NCBI GenBank assembly: GCA_017307955.1
Contig: JAFKFV010000023.1
Location: 45,912 to 109,911 of the forward strand
Origin: Allobosea sp.
GTDB taxonomy: Bacteria > Pseudomonadota > Alphaproteobacteria > Rhizobiales > Kaistiaceae
Direction: 5' to 3'
DNA length: 64,000 bases
In this document: positions 57,197-64,000 of the stretch, in pieces
Position numbering within the stretch: position 1 is the first letter of the stretch
Layout of the letters: each line of letters starts with the position of its first letter
Position numbers and translations under genes: made by a program
The notes under the pieces: model-generated
What the model saw: only the letters and a program-made list of their open reading frames with translations
Told to the model about the DNA's origin: nothing
The model's database searches: none

Positions 57197-58069
57197 TCAC
57201 CAGCGCAGCCCCGGAACGAAGGCGCGCGCGCCGAGCTTCTCCGATTCGAGGAAGCGGTGAACGGCGCCGGCATCCGGCTGGTCGACCGGGCCGAAATGGC
57301 CGGAATGGATGCCGCCGGTGACGAAGAGCACGTCGAGATTCTGCCGAACCGCGCCGGAAAGGTCGGTCGGCGCGCCGTCGCCGATCGCCAGGACGCGCGC
57401 GCGCTCGACGGGGCGGCCGAGGATCCCGGCCGCGCGCTCCAGCGCCGCGTCATAGATGGGCGCATGCGGCTTGCCGGCGACGAAGGTCTCGCCGCCGAGT
57501 TCGGCATAGCGGGCGGCGAGCGCGCCGGCGCAATAGACGAGCTGGTGGCCGCGCTCGACGACGATGTCGGGATTGGCGCAGACGAAGGGCAGGCCGCGCG
57601 CCGCCAGCGCCGCGAGTTCCGCCTCGTAATCGGCCGGCGTCTCGACGAGATCGTCGCGCAGCCCGGTGCAGCTCACGACCTCCGCCTCGTCCGGTCCGAC
57701 GCGTGTGAGGCCGAGGCCTTCATAGAGCGTCAGGTCGCGCTCGAGGCCGATATGATGAAAGCGGACCGGGCCGCGCTCGGCGAGCAGGCCGCGCGTCACG
57801 TCGCCCGAGGTCACGATGTCGTCGAAGGCCTCGCGCTCCACGCCGAGCACGCCGAGCTGCTCGACGATGAAATGGCTGGTGCGCGGCGCATTGGTGATGA
57901 GCACCACCGTGCCGCCGCGCTCGCGATAGGCGCGGAGCGCCGCGCGCGCCTCGGGAAAGGAGGTGACGCCGTTATGCACCACGCCCCAGACGTCGCAGAG
58001 CACGACATCATAGGCGTCGGCGAGGGCGGAGAGGCCCGGCACGGGCGGAGGCGTCGACAGATTGGCCAT
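57197..58069 (-). CDS. HAD superfamily hydrolase (TIGR01459 type)
   Basis: 290 residues. HAD motif I DVVLCDVWGVVHNG near 20, motif II VLITNAPR near 55, motif III/IV GKPHAPIYDAAL and AIGDGAPTDLSGA. Class IIA sugar/glycerol-phosphate phosphatase-like, cytoplasmic. Specific substrate unknown. 106 bp upstream of ribF on the same strand. Confidence 0.93.
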   Translation of the reverse strand: MANLSTPPPVPGLSALADAYDVVLCDVWGVVHNGVTSFPEARAALRAYRERGGTVVLITNAPRTSHFIVEQLGVLGVEREAFDDIVTSGDVTRGLLAERGPVRFHHIGLERDLTLYEGLGLTRVGPDEAEVVSCTGLRDDLVETPADYEAELAALAARGLPFVCANPDIVVERGHQLVYCAGALAARYAELGGETFVAGKPHAPIYDAALERAAGILGRPVERARVLAIGDGAPTDLSGAVRQNLDVLFVTGGIHSGHFGPVDQPDAGAVHRFLESEKLGARAFVPGLRW

Positions 58070-58135
58070 GCGATGCGCCTATTGGTTCGGCGCGCCAGGG
58101 TCAAGCCGTGACCGCAGGGAAGGCGCGCGCCGCGC

Positions 58136-58163
58136 TGCACTGCAGCATTTTTGCGGCAGTGCA
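58136..58163. promoter_or_regulatory. Dyad in the HAD / response-regulator divergent gap
   Basis: TGCACTGC (58136-58143) and GCAGTGCA (58156-58163), perfect 8-bp inverted repeat with a 12-bp T-rich spacer. Position between divergent genes suggests an operator. Confidence 0.4.
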
Positions 58164-58248
58164 ACTGATCTGTGGAACCCTTTGTTTACCCTAACCTGTC
58201 ACCGTCGCGATGCAGGCATTTGCCGCGCGGAAGAGGGGTCTTCCTGAT

Positions 58249-59670
<1,422 letters not shown>

Positions 59671-59722
59671 CCACGTTGCGCGGTTCCCCGATCCTCAGCC
59701 ACCGAAATGCTTGCGCGCAAGG

Positions 59723-59745
59723 GGCCGGAACGGCATGTTCCGGCC
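59723..59745. terminator. GC hairpin after the response regulator, candidate terminator
   Basis: Perfect 9-bp stem GGCCGGAAC / GTTCCGGCC, loop GGCAT, 52 bp past the regulator stop and 49 bp before the next gene. No T-run. Confidence 0.4.
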
Positions 59746-59794
59746 GAAACGGGGCTGTTGCGGCGCAAGATCAGCGCCAGTCGAGGGGAAGGTC

Positions 59795-60391
59795 ATGACG
59801 TTTGGGGCGTCCCGGCTGTCCGGGATGGCAATGGCGGGGGCGATAGCGCTCGCGCTTCTCGGGGCGCCGGTCGCGGCGGCGGCGGGCGAGGTGGCCGACA
59901 AGGCCTCGGACGCCGAGCGGCTGCTCGGCGAAGGCAAGGTCGACGAGGCCATCAAAGAGCTGGACGCCTCGATCGAGGCCTTCTGGAAGGCGGCGCCGCT
60001 GACCTTCCGCAAGGCGTTGTTCGTGGACGAGGCGACGGGCTTTGGAGAATTCAAGCCGCGCCCCGACGCGGTCTTCGCGCCCGGGGCCGAGCTCAGGATC
60101 TATGCCGAGCCGGTCGGTTTCGGCTGGAAGGACGAGAACGGCGCCGAGACGATCACCTTCCGCACCGCGATCGAGATCCGCAACGCCAAGGGCCTGATCC
60201 TCGCGAAATCCTCCGCGCCGGCGGTGCTGGAAAAGACGAGCCGCAGCAAGAGCCGCGACTTCCACATCACCGTCACCTTCACGCTGCCCGACCTGAAGCC
60301 GGGCGACTATCAGCTCGTGCTGACGGTGACCGACGCGACAACTGGCAAATCGGCGCCGATCGAGCTGCCGATCACGATCGCTGGCGGCTGA
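59795..60391 (+). CDS. Exported protein of unknown function
   Basis: 198 residues. Signal peptide (MAMAGAIALALLGAPVAAAAG). A short helical stretch with a TPR-like line (ERLLGEGKVDEAIKELDASI) is followed by a beta-rich domain ending LPDLKPGDYQLVLTVTDATTGK, like immunoglobulin-type folds. GAGGGGAAGG precedes ATG 59795. Upstream of the phospholipid cassette by 107 bp. Confidence 0.75.
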   Translation: MTFGASRLSGMAMAGAIALALLGAPVAAAAGEVADKASDAERLLGEGKVDEAIKELDASIEAFWKAAPLTFRKALFVDEATGFGEFKPRPDAVFAPGAELRIYAEPVGFGWKDENGAETITFRTAIEIRNAKGLILAKSSAPAVLEKTSRSKSRDFHITVTFTLPDLKPGDYQLVLTVTDATTGKSAPIELPITIAGG

Positions 60392-60498
60392 CGGGGTATG
60401 GGCGGGCAGCGGCGGGTGTTGTGATCGCGCTCACTGCCACGGCTCATCCCCCATGCTGAAGACGTCTGGCCGGACGGGCAGCCGGCGAGGGGGCATCC

Positions 60499-61113
60499 AT
60501 GGCCAGCGTCTATGATCTGAAGCCGCGCTTCCAGGCGGTGCTCCGGCCCGCCGTGGGCGGTCTCGCGCGGGCCGGCGTCACCGCCAACCAGGTGACGGTC
60601 GCGGCCGCCGCGATGAGCATCATCGCCGCGATCGCGCTGGCGCTGCTCGCCGGCAGCCGGGCGAGCCTCGTGCTGATGCCGCTGGTTCTCTTCCTGCGCA
60701 TGGCGCTCAATGCCATCGACGGCATGCTGGCGCGCGAGCACGGCCAGAAATCCCGCCTCGGCGCCATCCTCAACGAGACGGGCGACGTCGTTTCCGACGC
60801 GGCGCTCTATCTGGCGCTCGTTCCGGCTCTGGCGCCCTTCGGGGCCGGGGCGCTGCCGATCGTCGGCTTCGTGCTGGGCGCCGTGCTGACCGAATTCGTC
60901 GGCGTGCTCGGACCCTCGGTCGGATCGCCGCGCGCCTATGACGGGCCGATGGGCAAATCCGACCGCGCCGCCGCGATCGGCCTCCTGACGGCCGCGCTCG
61001 CCGCCGGCCTGCCGGGCGGCATGTGGATCGATCTCGTCTTCGCCGTCCTCCTCGCGCTGACGCTCTGGACCTCGGTCCGCCGCGCCCAGACCCTGCTCGG
61101 CGGCGCGCCGTGA
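60499..61113 (+). CDS. CDP-alcohol phosphatidyltransferase family protein
   Basis: 204 residues, about six membrane helices. The catalytic CDP-OH-P motif DG(x)2AR(x)8G(x)3D(x)3D is complete (DGMLAREHGQKSRLGAILNE then GDVVSD, near 74-100). Swaps CMP for an alcohol head group; alcohol unknown. First of three overlapping lipid genes. Confidence 0.93.
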   Translation: MASVYDLKPRFQAVLRPAVGGLARAGVTANQVTVAAAAMSIIAAIALALLAGSRASLVLMPLVLFLRMALNAIDGMLAREHGQKSRLGAILNETGDVVSDAALYLALVPALAPFGAGALPIVGFVLGAVLTEFVGVLGPSVGSPRAYDGPMGKSDRAAAIGLLTAALAAGLPGGMWIDLVFAVLLALTLWTSVRRAQTLLGGAP

Positions 61114-62093
61114 CGGCGATGCTCTCCGAGATCGCCGCCTTTTTCGCAGGTCGCGGCCTGCCACTGCCGCTGGTCGCCGTTGTCGGCGTCATCCTCGCCG
61201 GCCTCGTCTTCGCGTCCGTCTTCGTCCGCCTGCGCCGGCCCGGCAGCGACGAGAAGGCGGCCGCCAAGCATGCCGAACTCAAGGCGCGCATCCGCTCCTG
61301 GTGGGTCATGGTCGCGATCCTCGTCGCGGCGCTCGTCCTCGGCCGCACGGCGATGATCGTGCTGCTGGCCTTTGTCAGCTATCTGGCGCTCAAGGAATAT
61401 CTCACCATCATCCCGACGCGACGCACCGATCGCGTCGTGCTGCTCGTCGCCTATCTCGCCGTGCCTATCCAGTATTATTGGGTCGGCAGCGCCTGGTACG
61501 GCATGTTCGTCATCTTCATTCCGGTCTACATGTTCCTGGTCCTGCCGGCGGCGCTGGTGCTGCGCGGCGAGACGGCGGGATTCCTCAAAGCCGCCGGAAC
61601 GCTGCATTGGGGGCTGATGATCGCCGTCTTCGCGATCAGCCACGCCGCCTATCTCCTCGCCGTGCCGACGCCGGGATCACCAGAGGGAACGGGGGCGGGC
61701 CTGCTGGTCTTCCTCATCATCGTCACCGAATTCAACGACGTGGCGCAGTTCCTCTCGGGCCGGACGTTCGGCCGCCGCAAGATCACGCCCAAGGTCTCGC
61801 CCAACAAGACGGTCGAGGGCTTCCTCGGCGGTCTCGCCGCGACGACGGTTCTCGCGGCGGCTCTCGCGCCGGTGCTGACGCCGATCGCGCCGCTCCCCGG
61901 CGCGGCGATCGGCGCGCTCCTGGCCGTCGCCGGCTTCTTCGGCGACATCGTGATGTCGGCCGTGAAGCGCGATCTCGGGATCAAGGATACCGGCACCATG
62001 CTGCCCGGCCATGGCGGCATCCTCGACCGCATCGACAGCCTCGTCTTCACCGCGCCGCTGTTCTTCCATGTCGTCCGCTATTTCTACTTCTAG
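61110..62093 (+). CDS. Phosphatidate cytidylyltransferase (CdsA family)
   Basis: 327 residues from the GTG at 61110, which overlaps the previous stop by 4 bp (GTGA); ATG 61119 is an alternative. Multi-pass membrane protein. The CTP_transf_1 signature is present: SGRTFGRRKITPKVSPNKTVEG near 225 and the C-terminal DLGIKDTGTMLPGHGGILDRID. Makes CDP-diacylglycerol. Probably a second copy beside the housekeeping cdsA. Confidence 0.93.
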   Translation: MTAMLSEIAAFFAGRGLPLPLVAVVGVILAGLVFASVFVRLRRPGSDEKAAAKHAELKARIRSWWVMVAILVAALVLGRTAMIVLLAFVSYLALKEYLTIIPTRRTDRVVLLVAYLAVPIQYYWVGSAWYGMFVIFIPVYMFLVLPAALVLRGETAGFLKAAGTLHWGLMIAVFAISHAAYLLAVPTPGSPEGTGAGLLVFLIIVTEFNDVAQFLSGRTFGRRKITPKVSPNKTVEGFLGGLAATTVLAAALAPVLTPIAPLPGAAIGALLAVAGFFGDIVMSAVKRDLGIKDTGTMLPGHGGILDRIDSLVFTAPLFFHVVRYFYF

Positions 62094-62751
62094 CCCCGGC
62101 CGGCTGCGGTTACGGCTGCGCGCGGCGCTGCGGATCGCCTTCTTCGCCGCCGTGGTGCGGCCGTTCCTGCTCGTCGCCATCGGGCTCGCGGTGCGCCATC
62201 GCGAGCGGCTGCCGAAGGCGGGGCCGCTCATCATCGCCGCCAACCACAACAGTCATCTCGACACGCTGGCGCTGATGGCGCTCTTCCCGCTGCGCCAGTT
62301 GCAGCATGTCCATGCCGTGGCCGCGGCGGATTATTTCCTGACGAATCGCCTCCTGAAGTGGTTCGCGGTCGATCTCCTTGCGATCATTCCCGTCGAGCGG
62401 ACGGGCGGGAAGGGCGGGCGCGATCCGCTCGCCGATGCGCTGGAGGCGCTCGACCGCGGCGACGTGCTGATCATCTTCCCCGAAGGCTCGCGCGGCGAAC
62501 CCGAGACGCGCCAGGCCTTCAAGCGCGGCATCGGCCATATCGCCCGCCGGCGGCCGGACGTGCCGGTCCTGCCGGTCTTCCTGCGCGGCTTCGGACGGGT
62601 GCTGCCGAAGGGCGACCATCTTCCTGTCCCATTCTTCTGCGATGTGGTGATCGGCGAGCCGATGACCGGCGCCGGCGAGGGCTTCATCCAGCGGCTCGAA
62701 GCGACGGTCGATGCGCTCGCCCGCGAGACGCCGAGCCCGGACTGGGCCTGA
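62068..62751 (+). CDS. 1-acyl-glycerol-3-phosphate acyltransferase family protein (PlsC-like)
   Basis: 227 residues. One membrane segment then the acyltransferase domain with NHNSHLDT (HX4D) near 59 and FPEGSRGEPE near 135. Overlaps the cdsA-like gene by 26 bp, so the three genes are tightly coupled. Acylates a lysophosphatidic-acid type substrate. Confidence 0.92.
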   Translation: MSSAISTSSPGRLRLRLRAALRIAFFAAVVRPFLLVAIGLAVRHRERLPKAGPLIIAANHNSHLDTLALMALFPLRQLQHVHAVAAADYFLTNRLLKWFAVDLLAIIPVERTGGKGGRDPLADALEALDRGDVLIIFPEGSRGEPETRQAFKRGIGHIARRRPDVPVLPVFLRGFGRVLPKGDHLPVPFFCDVVIGEPMTGAGEGFIQRLEATVDALARETPSPDWA

Positions 62752-62795
62752 CGGGCGGAACGCAAAAAAACCTCTCCGCGCCCGCGGGAGGTCTC

Positions 62796-62825
62796 CTTGA
62801 CAAGGAGCGGGGGGCCTCCTAGATC
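62796..62825 (+). promoter_or_regulatory. groESL promoter (heat-shock type)
   Basis: CTTGACA (62796-62802) and CCTAGATC (62818-62825) fit an RpoH-like or RpoD promoter with a ~17-bp spacer. It lies just upstream of CIRCE. Confidence 0.6.
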
Positions 62826-62836
62826 GACGGCGCGCT

Positions 62837-62863
62837 TTGGCACTCGCGACATGTGAGTGCTAA
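62837..62863. promoter_or_regulatory. CIRCE element (HrcA operator)
   Basis: TTGGCACTC-N9-GAGTGCTAA, one mismatch from the canonical TTAGCACTC-N9-GAGTGCTAA. Bound by HrcA to repress groESL without heat stress. Confidence 0.95.
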
Positions 62864-62918
62864 CAGCCCCCGTTCATTCTGGTTCCCCGAGGGAGCCACA
62901 CGCGAGGAGAGAAGAAAG

Positions 62919-63233
62919 ATGGGTTTCCGTCCTCTGCATGACCGCGTCGTCGTCCGTCGCCTCGAAGGCGAAGAGAAGACCAAGGGCGGCATCATCATCC
63001 CCGACACCGCCAAGGAAAAGCCCCAGGAGGGCGAGGTCGTGGCCGTTGGTCCGGGCGCTCGTGACGAGGCCGGCAAGCTGGTCGCGCTCGACGTCAAGGC
63101 TGGCGATCGCATCCTGTTCGGCAAGTGGTCGGGCACCGAGGTGAAGATCGACGGCGAAGACCTTCTGATCATGAAGGAGTCGGACATTCTCGGCGTGATC
63201 GAAGCGAAGTCTGCCGGCAAGAAGGCCGCGTAA
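62919..63233 (+). CDS. groES: Co-chaperonin GroES
   Basis: 104 residues. MGFRPLHDRVVVRRLE opening, mobile loop EEKTKGGIIIPDTAKEKP and IMKESDILGVIE ending are canonical. GAGGAGAGAAG precedes ATG 62919. Caps the GroEL folding chamber. Confidence 0.97.
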   Translation: MGFRPLHDRVVVRRLEGEEKTKGGIIIPDTAKEKPQEGEVVAVGPGARDEAGKLVALDVKAGDRILFGKWSGTEVKIDGEDLLIMKESDILGVIEAKSAGKKAA

Positions 63234-63290
63234 GGGCAACCCCTTCACGCGGTTTTTTATTGTCCAGTCTGTAACTGAAGGAATAGGCCA

Positions 63291-64000
63291 ATGGCTGCCA
63301 AGGACGTAAAATTCTCCGCCGATGCGCGCGAAAAGATGCTGCGCGGCGTGGACATCCTCGCCAACGCCGTGAAGGTCACGCTGGGTCCGAAGGGCCGCAA
63401 TGTCGTGATCGAGAAGTCGTTCGGCGCTCCCCGCATCACCAAGGACGGCGTCTCCGTCGCCAAGGAGATCGAGCTCGAGGACAAGTTCGAGAATCTCGGC
63501 GCGCAGCTGCTGCGCGAGGTCGCCTCGAAGACCAACGACAAGGCCGGTGACGGCACCACGACCGCCACGGTCCTCGCCCAGGCGATCGTGAAGGAAGGCG
63601 CCAAGGCGGTTGCCGCCGGCATGAACCCGATGGATCTGAAGCGCGGCATCGACCTCGCGGTCGGCGAGGCCGTCAAGGATCTCGAGAAGCGCTCGAAGAA
63701 GATCAAGACCTCCGAGGAAGTCGCCCAGGTCGGCACCATCTCGGCGAATGGCGAGAAGGAAGTCGGCCAGATGATCGCTTCGGCGATGCAGAAGGTCGGC
63801 AACGAGGGCGTCATCACCGTCGAGGAAGCCAAGACCGCCGAGACCGAGCTTGAGGTCGTCGAGGGCATGCAGTTCGACCGCGGCTATCTCTCGCCCTACT
63901 TCATCACCAATGCCGAGAAGATGGTCACGGAACTCGACGATCCGTACATCCTCCTGCACGAGAAGAAGCTCTCGAACCTGCAGTCGATGCTGCCGGTGCT
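63291..64000 (+). CDS. groEL: Chaperonin GroEL (partial, C-terminus outside window)
   Basis: First ~236 codons: MAAKDVKFSADAREKML, ATP-binding GDGTTTATVLAQAIVKEG and apical-domain segment GMQFDRGYLSPYF. 57 bp after groES. Confidence 0.97.
   Translation, partial: MAAKDVKFSADAREKMLRGVDILANAVKVTLGPKGRNVVIEKSFGAPRITKDGVSVAKEIELEDKFENLGAQLLREVASKTNDKAGDGTTTATVLAQAIVKEGAKAVAAGMNPMDLKRGIDLAVGEAVKDLEKRSKKIKTSEEVAQVGTISANGEKEVGQMIASAMQKVGNEGVITVEEAKTAETELEVVEGMQFDRGYLSPYFITNAEKMVTELDDPYILLHEKKLSNLQSMLPV

Noticed and set aside
62764..62792. A-run plus stem (ACCTC-CCGCG type) that looks like an intrinsic terminator on the minus strand
   Set aside because: No minus-strand gene is present to use it; at most a weak end for the plus-strand plsC-like gene, since no T-run follows on that strand.

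Overview
The window is GC-rich, gene-dense chromosomal DNA. Gene content, codon use and regulatory style (CIRCE-controlled groESL, HisZ-dependent HisG, NAD-linked Fds formate dehydrogenase, DUF1127 and DUF3563 mini-proteins, many YkuD L,D-transpeptidases) point to an alphaproteobacterium, most likely order Hyphomicrobiales. Genus cannot be fixed from sequence reading alone. I saw no rRNA, tRNA, CRISPR array, prophage or insertion sequence with a transposase.

Layout. 1-5842 (minus): fdsG-fdsB-fdsA-fdhD-fdsD, a soluble NAD-dependent molybdenum formate dehydrogenase with its sulfurtransferase. 5972-13041: uronate isomerase, an intergenic repeat, a periplasmic histidine phosphatase, a P-loop kinase/LysR pair facing a DUF1127 gene, a DUF937 protein and a tandem universal stress protein. 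13097-16844: gshA, a GFA protein, a lower-GC orphan membrane protein, an SDR and a small secreted protein. 16865-26969: two-carbon and three-carbon acid oxidation: GntR regulator/lldD with a candidate operator, an ArgH-like lyase, DUF3422, then LysR and glycolate oxidase glcDEF split by a hairpin repeat. 26980-31603: TetR/cupin, a secreted protein with an ADP-ribosylglycohydrolase, DUF1697, and an acetolactate decarboxylase carrying a ribbon-helix-helix N-terminus. 31682-33320: copper delivery (Sco, PCuAC, DUF2946). 33398-37705: transglutaminase-like protein, TPP riboswitch with thiM-thiE, malate synthase. Glycolate oxidase and malate synthase together would feed glyoxylate into malate.

37687-44698 is an efflux block: dmeF/dmeR (divalent metal), a DHA2 MFS pump, and emrB-emrA controlled by a divergent TetR through two identical 15-bp palindromes. 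44748-50889: two L,D-transpeptidases, 3-methyladenine glycosylase, DUF3563, and the hisS-hisZ-hisG operon. 51041-55990: an ATP-grasp reading frame that runs without a stop into a DoxX gene, a methyltransferase-like gene, an SbmA/BacA-type ABC transporter and a lipoprotein. 56080-62751: ribF, a HAD phosphatase, a LuxO-like sigma-54 activator, a secreted protein, and an overlapping three-gene phospholipid cassette (CDP-alcohol phosphotransferase, CdsA-like, PlsC-like). 62796-64000: heat-shock promoter, CIRCE, groES and the start of groEL.

Most of the window is ordinary metabolism. The items I consider least described are the ribbon-helix-helix/acetolactate decarboxylase fusion, the overlapping phospholipid cassette, the ATP-grasp/DoxX read-through frame with its cluster of palindromes, and the nested inverted-repeat element after uxaC.
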